DNA of 64,000 nt from Cinclus cinclus (taxonomy: Eukaryota; Chordata; Aves; Passeriformes; Cinclidae). Positions 1-15,940 of the stretch are shown here, piece after piece. Location of the stretch: the NCBI RefSeq assembly GCF_963662255.1, contig NC_085073.1, positions 6,007,598 to 6,071,597 of the forward strand, in the 5' to 3' direction. A program made the position numbers and the translations under genes. The notes beneath the pieces were generated by a model, which saw nothing but the letters and a program-made list of their open reading frames with translations, was not told the origin of the DNA and did not search any database. Each line of letters begins with the position of its first letter. Position 1 is the first letter of the stretch.

Positions 1-1414
1 CTGAGGACGCCCCCCCGTTCAGGACGGGTTTGGCTCAGGGGTCCGTGTCGGTGGCCGGGACCCCGCGGTGTGACCGGGGAGGGGCCGCGGGAGCTGCCGG
101 GCGAGCGGTGCCGTTTGTGGCGGGTCCCGTTCGCGCGTCGGAGCGGAGAACATCCATCGCCTTGAGAAATTCCCATCATAGGGAGGAAGCCAAACTTCCT
201 GCTGCGGGGAGCGGGATCTCACCCTCCTCTGGCTCGGGCCGCAGGGGGGGGCAGCGGGGCGGCGGCCGGGACGGGTTTAGGGCTCTGTGGGGAAGGGGGG
301 ACCCCCTCCTCCCTGTGTCCCCCTCCCATGGCCGGGGGGACGCCGATCCCCGCGGGGCTGAGGCCGCTCCGAGGCTCAGCCCACAGGTGGCACCTCCCGG
401 ACCTGCCACCATCCGGCGGGGACCCCAAATTGGGCATCGCTGCGGGGTCCCCCAGGGGGATTTTTTTGGGGGAGGGTGGTTCGTTGTTCTCTGTGGGGCA
501 GGGAGGGAGATCCCTATTGTTCTGGGTGGGAAAAGGGGATTCATTGTTCTCTGGGATGGGGGGGCGGTTCTCCGGGGGGAAGGGGGGACTCCTTGTTCTC
601 GGCACGGGAAGGGGGGGGGTCTCAGAGGCATCGGGGAGGGGCAGAGGGGGGCGATGGCTCCCGGGGGTGCGAGGGGGTCGCGTGGGGAAGGGGTTCGCTA
701 TTGTTCTCCGGGCGGAGGCCGGGGGTTTCCATTGTCCTGGGTGGGGAATGGAGCCGCATTGTCCTGCGGGAGGGGGGGCTGGACGGCGGGGAGGGGGGAC
801 AAGGGGGGATCGGCCCTTCTCGGGGTCCTCCTTCTCCGTGGGGAGAGGGAGCACTCGCTGCTCCGGGGCTGGGGGGGCTCTCCTCGCTACTCTCGGGGAT
901 GGGGGGCAGCACAAAAAAGGTTCCTCTATTGTTCTCTGCGGGGAAGGGGCGGGGGGGTCCCGGCTGGGCTGCGGGGACGGGGATGGGGGGGGTCCCAGTT
1001 GCCTGTCGGGGGACGATAGGGGGGTCCCGTCCCGACTGCTCTCCGAGGGGGGGGTCCCCCCTTCCCCATCCGCAGCAGGCGAAGCGCAGCCCCGAGGTGC
1101 GCCCGGCGGTTCCTCCACCGCTCCCGGGACCGCTCCGCATCCCGGGGCCGGGGGGGGACGCGACACACGGAGAGGAACGGGACAGCCCCGGAGGGCTCCG
1201 CATCCCGGCACCCTTGGGGGGGGGGGGGGGGGGGGGGGGCGGGCACGGGGCACACGGAAAGGAGCGGGGGAGCCCCGGGGGACTCCGCGTGCCGGAGCCG
1301 GAGCCGGACCGGAGAGCCCCGGTGGGCTCCGCTCAGCGCCCGCGTGGCCCCGACGGGACCCCCGCCCGCCCCGCGCCCACCTTGCGGGATCCGCCCGGTG
1401 CTGCCGGTACTCAC
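1..1414 (-). other. CRLF1: Probable CRLF1 intron 1 (5' part), with degenerate G-rich repeats
   Basis: This stretch lies downstream of the CRLF1 exon 1 donor on the minus strand. No acceptor or second exon was recognised, so the intron continues past the left edge. It is very G-rich on the plus strand. Between about 480 and 960 the short motif ATTGTTCT or ATTGTCCT recurs (near 517, 545, 703, 731, 759 and 924) among GGGG runs, which suggests a decayed tandem repeat. Long open frames here reflect the absence of AT-rich stops and are not genes. Confidence 0.45.
1216..1239. repeat. Poly(G) tract, 24 bases
   Basis: An uninterrupted run of 24 G on the plus strand inside the probable CRLF1 intron 1. 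Such tracts are prone to slippage and sequencing error, so the exact length is unreliable. Confidence 0.9.
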
Positions 1415-1496
1415 AGGAGAGCGGATCGGCGCGGGGCAGGCGCGGGCAGAGCAGGAGCAGCAGCGGGAGCATCGGGAGCAGCGGCGGCGGCGGCAT
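1415..1496 (-). CDS. CRLF1: Probable CRLF1 first coding exon (partial gene)
   Basis: On the minus strand an ATG (complement of 1494-1496) opens a 27-codon exon: a proline/leucine-rich hydrophobic leader ending ...PRLPRADPLS, a typical cleavable signal peptide. It runs into a consensus donor GTGAGT (complement of 1409-1414) in phase 1. CRLF1 is a secreted cytokine-receptor-like protein that pairs with CLCF1 and signals through CNTFR. In human (from memory) CRLF1 lies head-to-head with TMEM59L on the opposite strand and its first exon is also little more than a leader, so position, strand and content agree. The immunoglobulin-like and fibronectin III domains would be in exons beyond the left edge. 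The leader alone does not identify a family, so the name rests mainly on synteny. The surrounding DNA is CpG-rich, as for a promoter. Confidence 0.6.
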
Positions 1497-1960
1497 GGCC
1501 TGCTCCGGTGCCCGTCGGTGCCCGGGGCGGCGGAGCGCACCGGCACGTCCGGGGAAGTCCCGAGCAAGTCTGAGCAACCCCCGGTTACCAAAGCCCCAAC
1601 TGCCGCCCTGGCCCCGCCCCGGGACCGCCCCCGGGGGGGTAGAAAGCCACCGGCCCCGCCACCCCCCCCGTCCCCCCGTCTCTCTCCGGTACCGGCCCCG
1701 GGATCGGCCCCGCCCGGTGCCCGCTGCCGCCGCGGGATGCTGGCCCCCCCCAGCCCTCCCCGGGGCCGGTGTCCCGCTCCCCCCGACCCCCCCGCTAGGT
1801 GAGTAAGAGCCGCCCCGGGGCCGCCGGCCCACGGGTGAGTCACGCGCGGACCCTCCCGCGCCCCCGGGGCCGCTCTCGCCGCTGAACGGCCCCCCCCCCC
1901 CCTACCCCACCCTCCCCCCCGCCGCGGCTTCCCCACGCTCCGAGCGCCCTTAAGATCCAA
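1497..1960 (-). promoter_or_regulatory. CpG-rich promoter region of the probable CRLF1 gene
   Basis: This GC-rich stretch directly upstream (minus strand) of the CRLF1 start codon is dense in CpG and G/C runs, and ends at the AT-rich switch near 1965. A perfect AP-1 site TGAGTCA is at 1836-1842. No TATA box was seen. It is called a promoter from position and composition only. Confidence 0.45.
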
Positions 1961-3466
1961 AGCCCTGTTATTACTTAATTTTGGGTTGAAAACAGGAATA
2001 TCAACCCATAAATCCCGATGTTTTCTACCGAATCCATCACCTCTGGGCTTTCCTCCTCAAAACTCCCAAAAGAAGTGGAAAAAACATCCCAAGTGGCTCC
2101 AAGTTCCCCCAGAGTGGGTTGGCGTTTGTCCCCAGGGTGGTGGCACATCCGGTTGTGCCGCCAGCATCGGGACAAAGCCACCCACTCGGGCATCCCCCAG
2201 TGTCCCTGCCCGAGGTCTCGGAGGTGCCGAGAGCTTTGCAGACCCCCAGAGGAGTCACAGAACCCCGGGACAGCAGGTCCCGGTCGTGGCAAGGCCACCG
2301 TCCCCACGTGTGGCGTGTCCCCAGCTGTGAGGAGAGGGGACAGCATTCCCTGCCGGGAACGGAGCGTGGAGGGTGGCAGGGGACACATGGGTGGCCCGGG
2401 GTGCCCCATGGACGCGGGGTGGGGGTGACACTCCCTGGGCCTCCGAGGCGTTGGGCACCAGCAGAGATTGCAGAGATCAGAAAACACAATAAAAAACGAG
2501 AGGGGGAGGGAGCCCAAACAATGCCTTTTCCCATCGTCCTGTTTTTTGGAAGCTTCTGAACTGTTTTTGTTGAAATTTCCCAAAAATGTCAGGCTCCGGG
2601 AGCCACCCAGCCTGAGAAACTTCAGCCCCAGCGGCCGCAGTCTGGCCGAGTGAATCACGGCTGCCCCGGGGGCTGGCGGCCGCCCGCGATCCCGACCCAC
2701 CGCCCGCATCCCCCCGGGGAAGCCCCCGAGGGACCGCAGCCAGCGCTGGGTGCTGCGGGGAAAAGGAGAAATTCCCCCTCTGCAGCAGCGGCCACCCCGG
2801 CTGCCCACCTGCACTGCCCAGACCCTTCCCCCGTCTGTTTTCTCCATCCCTGGCCAGGCTCCTCAGCTTGTACCCGGAATTTGTGGGATTTAGCGGAGTC
2901 AGGCATGGCCGGGATCCCGCGGAGGGGGCGACCCCCACCCTGGTGCTGGCAGAGGGGACACGGGTGGCTCTGGCAGAGGCATCATCAGAAGGTGGCTTGG
3001 GGTTGCGCTTGGGGCACAGGGGGAATTTGGGGGGATTGTGGTGTCAGGTGGGGAGTGTCGGTCCCCACTGGTGTCACCCGGGACATCGCGGGGTGTCACC
3101 CCGGCTGGCACACGGACATTTGACGTCGCAGTTCACAGCAGCACCTGTGGGATGGGGACAGGGTGAGGGTCCAGAGCGAGTCCCCAAACCCGAGCAGTGC
3201 CAGGGTGGCGTCAGGACCCGTCCGGGAGCAGCCGGAGGTGACCGAGCCGCTCTCCCGTGCTCTGAGTCAGCGGCGGCCGGTCAGCGGCAGCTGTGGTCAG
3301 CGCTGCCCTTTGACAGTGACCTTTAAAGCTGCTCCCTCCGGCCCACGAGCCGCCACGCTCACAGGCACCGGCCGGAGGCGGGATCCAGCCCGGACCCCCC
3401 CTCTGACCCGCGGCTCGGGTTCTTGGCGTCACACGGGGGTCCCCCGAGGCCGGCACGGTCCGGCTG

Positions 3467-3488
3467 CCCCCCCCCCCCCCCCCCCCCC
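3467..3488. repeat. Poly(C) tract, 22 bases
   Basis: An uninterrupted run of C on the plus strand between CRLF1 and TMEM59L. Length is likely polymorphic or uncertain. Confidence 0.9.
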
Positions 3489-4403
3489 GGTGTGGCTCCG
3501 TTCCCAGGGCCTCTCTGCGGTGCAGGATCTGCCCATGGGGCCCAGCTCCCTGCCACGAACTCTCTGCTCTGCCCAGGCGGGATGTGTCTCCCCCCAGATG
3601 GACGTGGGTGACCCTGGTGACACCCCCAAACCCGCCCCGAGCATCCTCGGTCCAGCTTCCCACCAGCCGTCACCTTCCCACCACCCTCCGTCACCAGGGC
3701 CCTGAATTAATCTAATTACTTGATTTCCCAGCCAGAGCTCACTCCATAAAATCCTTGGATGCAGACAGCATCTGGCTCAAGGGCCAGGGTGTAAAAAACA
3801 AACAAGAAAAAAAAAAAAACAAAACAAACCCAAACCCCGGGAAAAGCGGGAGGAGAGGCGCAGCGGAGCTGCCTCGACTGCCTGCATCCTTTTAAAGTGA
3901 CCTGGGGGAAAAATAAAGAGGCAAGAAATGCAAAGAATCCAGCAGGCAGAGTTTGCTTTCTATTCCTCTCAGTCACATTTCCACATCCATGGGTAATTTA
4001 TAACCCGCTTAACCCCTTCCCTGCCGCCCACCACCCTTTCCCTCCAGAGCATCCTCAGGGTGGCCGCACCTCCCCGCCTCTGTTTGCTTTGGGAAGCACA
4101 AACAGCCCCGTGACGGAGTCTGAGGAGCTCTAGAGTAGGGAAAAAAATCTCAAGAGGGTGCTTGAGCACGAGGGATGGGCTCTGCAGGGTTGGGACATGG
4201 AGTGAAGGGTCCCCTGCTCATGGAAGGGACCGTGGGGACACCCTAGACCATGTGGAGGGAGCCTGAGGCTTCCCGAAAGGCTCCGGGAAAAAAAAATGTA
4301 GGTCAGTAGTGATAAATGCGAAAGGCATCGAGTATTTCTGGAGAGGGGAGGAGGGAGGGCAGCAAGTGTTTGCCAGCTTGGATGGTTTTGCCAGGGAAAG
4401 GCT

Positions 4404-4430
4404 TTATTATTATTATTATTTTTTTTTTCC
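4404..4430. repeat. (TTA)n microsatellite with poly(T)
   Basis: Repeated TTA units run into a T stretch at the left edge of the GC-rich block 4440-4760. Confidence 0.85.
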
Positions 4431-5580
4431 GTGGAAAGGTGAGCGGATGGAGCGTGGGCAGGTGCGGCGGGAGCGATGCCCACCGGAGAATCCCGGTACC
4501 CCGGGGGTCCGGGTCCGGCTCTGCCCCTGCCGCCGCTGGAAGCCCCACGTGCGGTGCTGTGATTTACAGCGACAGCCCCCAATCTACCCCATTTACTGGG
4601 CCATTCGTCACCGGTGCCGGACCCGCGGCTGGGGCTGGCGGGGCTCCAGGAGGGGGAAGGGGAGCGCAGCGCCCTGGCAGCCCCGCCGGCCCGGCCGCAG
4701 CTCATTTTCTGCCGGCCCTGCTTTGATTAATAAGATTAATAATCTGGCGGGGTGAAGAGAGGCCCCGCTCCCGGAGGGGGCACGGGCTGCACCCCACAGC
4801 ACCCCAAACCCCTCTCTCCCTGCCCCAGGGCACGGAGCACCCCTCAATCCTGAGCTGGGACAGGGAGATCCCCCCTCCCTTCCCCGCGCCGGGGTCTTGC
4901 CATGTGTTCCCCATTACGGCCGGAGGTTAGCGGAGCCCCCAGCCCTCCCCCTCCCCCTCCCCCTCCTCCTCCTCCCCCCGGGCCCACTTTGGGGTGCTGC
5001 CATAAATAAAAGGAATGGACAGGGCAGGGGTGAGGGCTGCCTTTGGTGTCCTTCAAAGCCTGGGAAATCACAGCTGTAAATCCGAGGTGTCAGGGAGAGC
5101 CCAGCACCGGCCGGGGGGGGCCCTGAGGAGTGAGGGTGAGGATGGGAAGGATGAAGGTGACTTGGGGAATCCTCGAGGGACACGGGAGGGTCTAAGACCG
5201 GCTGGGGACCCTGGGGACAAAAGGCTGGTCCCCTCCTGAGGTGTTGGTCCATGTGGGTGGCACTGAGGCAGCCCCGTCCCTCTGTGTGACCCCGGTTCCC
5301 GCTCATCCCCTCAGTCCCCCTGCGTCAGGGTGACCACCAGTCCTGCTGTGTCCCTGCGCATCGCCCGGTCCCCCTGAACCCTCCTGCATCCCCCTGCGCC
5401 CTCTGATCCTCATGAATCTCCTGATCTCCACGTCCCCTTTGTCCCCCTGCATCCCCTGGTGTCCATGCATCCCCTAATCCCCGAGCATCCCTGGTCCTTG
5501 GACCACCCCCCCTCACCCTCCCCATTTCTCCTGCATCCCGGGGTTCCCCCATCCTCCCGCACCCCTGTCTCATTATCCTC

Positions 5581-5754
5581 GCCCGGTGCCGGTGCCGGTG
5601 CCGGTGCCGGTGGATCTGCGGCAGGCTGCGGCGTCTCCCCCCGCCCCCGGCTCCCCCCGCCCGGCGCACGGCGCGTCACGGCGGGGCCGGCGGCGGCGGC
5701 GGCGGCGGTGGGTGCGCTCGGCTCCGCTCCGTTCCGCTCCGCTCCGAGCCCGCC
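5581..5754 (+). promoter_or_regulatory. TMEM59L: TMEM59L CpG promoter / 5' leader
   Basis: GC-rich DNA immediately upstream of the TMEM59L ATG. It begins with a short tandem array of CGGTGC units (5584-5612), holds a CGTCA half-CRE near 5673, several GGCGGC repeats, and TCCGCTCCG repeats just before the start codon. The ATG context (GCC before, G after) is a good Kozak match. The transcription start itself cannot be placed. Confidence 0.5.
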
Positions 5755-9828
<4,074 letters not shown>

Positions 9829-11390
9829 CGCTCCCACCCCTTCCCACCACCTCCACTTCCCTCTCACCATCCCCGTGGCATCGCCCCGACCCTCGCTCCG
9901 CTGTCTCAGCTCCCAGAGGGCCGTCTCTGGCTCCGGCCGGGTCCCGCTCTCCTCCCTCCTGTGGGGATGCTCCAGGAGCCGGGCAGCGGCTCTGTCTCCT
10001 CCAGGGATGTGCTGTGAGCTGGGATCCTGGCTTGCAGAGCCAAGAGGGGAGCTGCCAGAGCGGGGAGGCCGGAGGGAGCCCGTTCCCGGAGCGGGACTCT
10101 GTCTCCTCCCGCCCGGAGCCGCCGGGGCCCCGCAGCCCTCCGGGCATGGGTCCAGCGCTGGGCAGGAGGGATCCGGCTGCGGTGGGGGATGGAGAGTGTC
10201 TGCAGCCTTCTGAGCTTTGGCTCGGCACATCCCCGGCCTCCCACCTTGGGCTGAGCCTCCGAGGCGCCTGTCCCGGCCCTGGGAACTCCCTTCCGCCGGC
10301 CGGAGCCGATTGCCTCGGGGAGCCGAAACGTGGCGAATGGATTTGGCGTTGGCAGCCGGAGACAGGAGCGGATCCCGCCGCTTCCGTGCCCACGCGAGCA
10401 CCCAGGCAGCCCCTTCCCGGAGCTGCGGAGGGGCCTTGGGGTGGCTCCTTCCCCTCCCTGCTCCGTGATGCCTTTGGGGAGCCGATCCCGGTGCCAACAA
10501 GTGTCTGGTGGCATCAAGCAGGGGATGAGGCGGCGTTTCCCTGACTTCAAGCTCGGACAGGAGGTGGGAGCTGCTGGGACGGCTCCATCCTGGTCTCGGC
10601 ATCCTGTAGGGATGGCTCCATCCTGGGCTGGGCAGCCCTGCCCGATGCTGGGAGCAGCCTGCGGGGCTGTAGCTGACGGCAGGACCCGCTCTCGGTGTCC
10701 CTGGGCTCACAGCGCTGCCCTCAAAGTGGGCAGTGGGACCGAGCACGGCTCCCCTTGGCTCACCCCGCGACAGCCCCTGGGTGTGGAGGTGTCTCCCCGC
10801 TCCCCATCTCCCTCCCCTCATTCTCCACCACTCGATTTCATGGCATCGTTTCGTGGTTTGATTTGCACCGGCATGCGGCTCCTCCAGCGCCCCACGGGGA
10901 CACCCCTGTGCGGGGAGGGTGTGGGTGCCGCCACCCCCGTGTCACCTAACACGTCTGTACAGATTAACTTATTACCCCCGACCCCCTCCCCTGGGTTTCT
11001 GGGCTCTCTCCGTGTGCCGGCGGCTCTCGGGGGGCCGTGGCGCGGTGGGACGGGGGTGTCTCATCCCCGTCCCCACCGGTTTTGTGCTGCTCTGTATCAC
11101 TTTCACCCATCCAACATATCTGGGTTTGGGGAACCGGGTTGGGGGGAGGGGTGGGGTGGGGGGGGTCTCGTGTCCGTTTTGGGGTCCACTTTTCGTTGTT
11201 GGTTTTGGGCCGCGTGTGAAGCTCGGTGGAGTCTGTGATGTTCCGGCCGCGGCAGCTCCCCCGATCCCCAGACAGGAGCTCCAGGGAAAGGACGGCCCTG
11301 GAGCCCTCCCGGCCTCACCTCCGAAGGGCAAACCCAGCCTGAGCTGGGTTTGGGGGAATAGAATAAAAGGTTTGTACCAGAGATGGGCGA
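9829..11390 (+). other. TMEM59L: TMEM59L 3'UTR
   Basis: About 1.55 kb from the stop codon to just after the first good polyadenylation signal, AATAAA at 11362-11367, which is followed by GT-rich sequence. The 5' half is GC-rich. No second gene was recognised in it. Confidence 0.65.
11362..11367 (+). terminator. Polyadenylation signal of TMEM59L
   Basis: AATAAA with TTTGT and a G/T-rich stretch downstream. It is the only canonical signal seen between the TMEM59L stop and the next repeat region. Confidence 0.6.
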
Positions 11391-11760
11391 GTCGGTGACT
11401 TCGTGGGGTGCTCGTCCTAGGATGGGAGCAGGTTTGGTCCCCCCACATGGGGCCGGGCAGGAGGGCACGGGGTTGTTCCTGTTCCGGAAAGTGAGCTGGG
11501 ATGAAACCTCTGGCAAACCGCAGAGAAATCCCTGCTGGGCTGTTTGGCACGGACACGGAGCAAAGCTCCTCTCTGCTCTGGGTTCAGAGATTCAGCATCG
11601 AGTGTGGGAGGACATGGTGTGGGGAAAACACCCAAAACATCCCCCTGCGAGCTGCAAGGAGGGGAAAGCCGGGATGCAGCGTCAGGGAGGGCTCTGTGTG
11701 CATGGGACGGTTGGGAAAGGAAACTGGAAACCACCCGTGGACATCGTTTCGTGGAGGGAA

Positions 11761-12294
11761 AGTGTCACACACACAGTGTCACACACACAGTGTCACACAC
11801 GCAGTGTTACACATGCAGTGTCACACACGCAGTGTCACACACGCAGTGTCACACACAATGTCACACACCCAGTGTCACACACGCAGTGTCACACAGCAAT
11901 GTCACACACAATGTCACACACCCAGTGTCACACAGCAATGTCACACAGCAATGTCACACACAATGTCACACACGCAGTGTCACACACGCAGTGTCACACA
12001 CGCAGTGTCACACATGCAGTGTCACACACAATGTCACACACGCAGTGTCACACACGCAGTGTCACACAGCAGTGTCACACACAATGTCACACACGCAGTG
12101 TCACACACGCAGTGTCACACAGCAATGTCACACACAATGTCACACACGCAGTGTCACACACGCAGTGTCACACAGCAGTGTCACACACAATGTCACACAC
12201 GCAGTGTCACACACGCAGTGTCACACAGCAATGTCACACACAATGTCACACACCCAGTGTCACACACGCAGTGTCACACAGCAATGTCGCACAC
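11761..12294. repeat. 14-bp minisatellite (GTGTCACACACGCA family)
   Basis: About 530 bp built from units of 14 bp, GTGTCACACACGCA, mixed with shorter variants GTCACACAGCAAT and GTCACACACAAT. The plus strand has no stop in any of the three frames because no variant contains one. Confidence 0.95.
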
Positions 12295-13598
12295 CAGCAG
12301 CACCCGGGGGCTGGCACACCCCACCTTTCCCCTGCCGTGTGTTTGTCCTGGCGCGGTGCCCGTGCCCACGCCACAGCCGAGCTCTGCCCGTGCCAGGCAC
12401 GGCAGGACAGCTCACGCGAGGGGCTGGAGCCTCGTCTGCAGCACTTCAGTAGCTCAGCAGGGTCCCGTGCTCGGAGCCAGCCCCGCGGGGCCCCGAGGAG
12501 CCGCGCCTGGCGCTGCCTGCGCCGCCCGTTTGCCCCGCGATGCGGAGCCAGGGATGCAGAGGTGCCGGCGATGGATGCCGGGGTGCTTGGCAGGAGTCGC
12601 AGCCAGAGGAGGCTCTCCAAAGGCCTGGTGTGCTCCCTGCCAGCAGCCTCCGCTGCCGGAGCACGTCCCCTGCCTGTCCCTCCGTGGGGAGTGCCACGTC
12701 CCCATCTCCCGGGTGCTGCAGAGGAGGGGAGCGTGGCTCGGTGCTCGCACGATGGGGACAGGAGGGGATTTTCCCTAAATGGAGTGAGAGGATGGTGTTC
12801 CCAGCTCGCTGCCTGGCCGGGGGGATGCTCTGGGCAACCTTGGTTGTGTGGGACTGGCATGGGAGGGAGAGCGGGTGCCATGGCTGCATTTCCCAGCCCA
12901 CAGTGGGATTTGGGGGCTTGCACGGTGTCCTCAGCCGTGGGCAGAGGGGTGGCAGGGAGAGATGAACCCCAGCACGGAGCAGCTTTCGAGGTGGGCACAA
13001 TCTGATGACTCGGGGGCAAGAACCTTCTGGCCAGGCCCAGGCTACAGACTGTCCCTCAGAGGGCAGGGACACCCCTCAGGGGGTGTTGTCTTTCAGCAGA
13101 ATTTTCACAGGGGCTGGTTCTGGGGGAGGTGGGAAGGCCCCAGATCGGTGCAGACAGCTGGCAAACCCTGCCCACGGCGGGCAGCGGCTCCGAGCACGTC
13201 CCCTCCTGGGATGGGAGCCGGGCTGCAGACCGTGGACAAGCTCCTCGTCTTTAAACTGGAGTCAGATTCCTCACTGCTGGCTCGGGGTGCAGGAAACTGC
13301 GCCCAGGAGCAGGTGAGGAGGGACCCCAGCCTAACAAGAAGGAGATGCATGAAATTTGCTGGTTCCACTCCCCCCAGCAGGCAGCCAGGGCCTTTTCCAC
13401 CCGACGCCTTTTCCTTCTTGCTCCCTCTTTTATTTTTTCACAGGGGGAGGAAATTTCGTGGTGTGTGGCCATGGGCAAGCCAGGCTGTGGTGGAACCAGC
13501 CCCCAGCCCATGGTGGTGGTGAGGGCATTGGGGGCACTCTGAGCCCACAGTGGGTCACGTCCTTTGGGCGAGTATTTTTGTGCCCACATTTGTGTGTC

Positions 13599-13870
13599 CA
13601 TCATCGTGTCCTTGTGTCTGTCCTCACGTCCTTGTGTCCATCATCATGTTCTTGTGTCTGTCCTCACGTCCTTGTGTCCATCATCATGTTCTTGTGTCTG
13701 TCCTCACGTCCTTGTGTCCATCATCGTGTCCTTGTGTCCATCATCATGTTCTTGTGTCTGTCCTCACGTCCTTGTGTCCATCCTCACATCCTCATGCTCA
13801 TCCTGATGTCCTTGTGTCCATACTCACCTTTATGTCCACATGTCCACACTCACCTCCGTGTGTCTTCATG
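13599..13870. repeat. 20/40-bp minisatellite (CTTGTGTCCATC family)
   Basis: Two alternating 20-bp half-units, TCCTCACGTCCTTGTGTCCA and TCATCATGTTCTTGTGTCTG, form a roughly 40-bp unit. The array decays toward its right end. Confidence 0.9.
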
Positions 13871-15940
13871 TCCAGCCACAGCTCCACAACTAATCCCAGA
13901 TGGGTCTGCAGCAAGAAGTAGCCTCAAAAATTAGGAAAAATCCAGCAAGTTTTTCCCAACACTTCCACCACAGACCCCTGTGGCATCTCCCCCCCTTGGC
14001 TGTGGCTCGGTCTCCGTGCCAGCAGTGGGTGCTGAGGGTTGTGGGGGTCTCACCAGCTGTAATCAAAGTCAACAGCCCCCCTGGCTGCTTTTGGTGGTTG
14101 CTGTTGTCTCCTCCAGAAAATCTCAGCTGCTGGGAGCTGGCCTGGCTCCACCAGGCTCACACAACGCCCAGAGGAGCTGTGCCAGGCATGAATTTCCCTC
14201 CCCTCCTGCCATCTGCTCCCAACCATGCCTTTGTCCCTATTTCTCACCCCATTCTCCTCAGGAGCGCTTGTCCTGGAGCCCTGGGTCTGTTCCTCCAGGA
14301 TGTCTCTGCTTGGGAAGAGCACTTGGGATGCCTCAGAGGGCAGAAATCCCAGGACTGGGTCAGCAGGGACTCCGAGAAGTCCATGTGCCAGTTCCCCTTT
14401 TGATGATTTGGGACAAATTATCCCCTTCCCACTCACATCCCAGGGAGATGCTGCAGGACACCGGAGAGGTTTCTTATTCCTGTCTTGTAGGAGGAAGGAG
14501 GTGATGATTCTCATTCTTCCATAATAATCCCCAGTCTGGGTGGAAAAGCGGGTTTGGAGCTGCAGGGCTCCTGGAGGTGATGGAAGCAGAGCCTGGGCTC
14601 CTCTCTCAGCTGGGAAAGAACATTTTCCAGCAGCTCCAGCTGCCTCTCCCTGCTCCTGCCAGCACAAAGCTGTGATCCTGAGTTCCCGACCAACACTCAG
14701 AGCTGTAAGTTCACTTTTAACCCAGATGGAGATAAATCCCCATCAATCCAGGGACGGAGCGAGGATGAGGAGGTGAGATGGGGAGCTGGACAAGGGCTCA
14801 GAGCACCTTCCTGACCCCACATGTGGAGCTGAGCCCTTTCCCTTACAAATTCTCCTTTGAGTGGTGCCTGGAGCCAACACAAAGCCCATCTGGCCTTCAA
14901 AGATGGAAACCCCATGGTGCTGCTGGAATTGGGCAGGGCTGGACCGTGCCAAGGATGGGAAAACACATCCATGGGTTTCCTCTGCTCGTCCTCCTTCCTA
15001 CCCCACCGAGCCGGAGCCACGGGTGATTCGACAACAACAAAACCAAAGGAAAAACAATCTGCTCGTGCTAATGGGATTGGTTCTGTCCCTACCACGCACA
15101 TTCCAGCCTGGCTCGAGGGACCGCTCGGGGGCCGGGGGGAAAAGGGGGGGATAATGAAGCCAAATTATTCCTCCTTCTTCAAATGTCAGAGTTGAGCTCG
15201 GTGCCGCTGGCCGAGCCTGGCGCAGCTGCTGGGCCCTGGCGCTGCCGTGGGGAAGGGGAGCACCCTCGGAGCACAGCCAGTGACAGGCATTTTCCATTCC
15301 CTGGCCTTCATTACTTCTTGGAACGCGGGGCAGCGAGGGGCTTCGTTTCCCTGCGTGCGCATTCGTGTGTTCTCCTGCCAGGTGAGGAGCGCAGCCAAGC
15401 TGGCCGGGGGAAGCTGGGGTGTGTGGCTGTGGTTTGACTGGGTGGATGGGAACCAGGCTCCACGATGGGTCGGGGTGGTGCTCCAGCACCTGCTCCCCTC
15501 TGGAGCCATCCCTGGTTTTGGGGGATGACACGTGTTGGATACGGAGGGGACTCGTGGCCAAAATGGTGCTGGAAGGGCCAAGGTCAGCTGAGTGGGAGCC
15601 TGCTCCTGAGGGAATCAGCTCTCCACGTGGGAGTGGAAGGAGCCCAAGATTCCTGCAAGAAGGTGTTGAACCTTCCCCCAGGTCAGCCCCAACGTGGCTC
15701 CGTGTTCCTTGTCCTGCTGATACCCAGCACAGGGCGCAGCATTCCCACCCTGTGTGTTTTATCCCTGCTGCTCCATAGGGTAGGGGACACTGCCTGGGGG
15801 TGGGAATCCAGCCAGGCTGGCCCCATCCCAGCACGGAAGGGATGCTGCTCTCCCAATGTGCTGTGCCAGAGCTGAGCTGGTTGTGTTGGATTGCCTCTGG
15901 AATTGGGGAAATTGTAATTTGGTGATGAAACCACCAAAGC

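Larger units (their letters stand above)
1961..5580. other. CRLF1-TMEM59L divergent intergenic region
   Basis: No exon was recognised here. It contains a TGAGTCAGC Maf/AP-1-type site at 3263-3271, a poly(C) run at 3467-3488, A-rich sequence near 3793-3828, a (TTA)n/poly(T) tract at 4404-4430 and a GC-rich block at about 4440-4760. The open frames are unsupported: they lack splice partners and family similarity. Confidence 0.5.

Noticed and set aside
219..1832. Full-length 537-codon reading of the minus strand around CRLF1 exon 1
   Set aside because: Only the 27 codons between the ATG and the GTGAGT donor look like protein; the rest is intron and CpG shadow.
11761..12294. CRISPR-like direct repeats
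   Set aside because: The genome is vertebrate; units are contiguous without unique spacers.
11383..13005. Open frame of 540 codons on the plus strand
   Set aside because: It is open because the 14-bp array has no stops; the flanks are GC-rich shadow sequence with no family similarity, splice partners or promoter.
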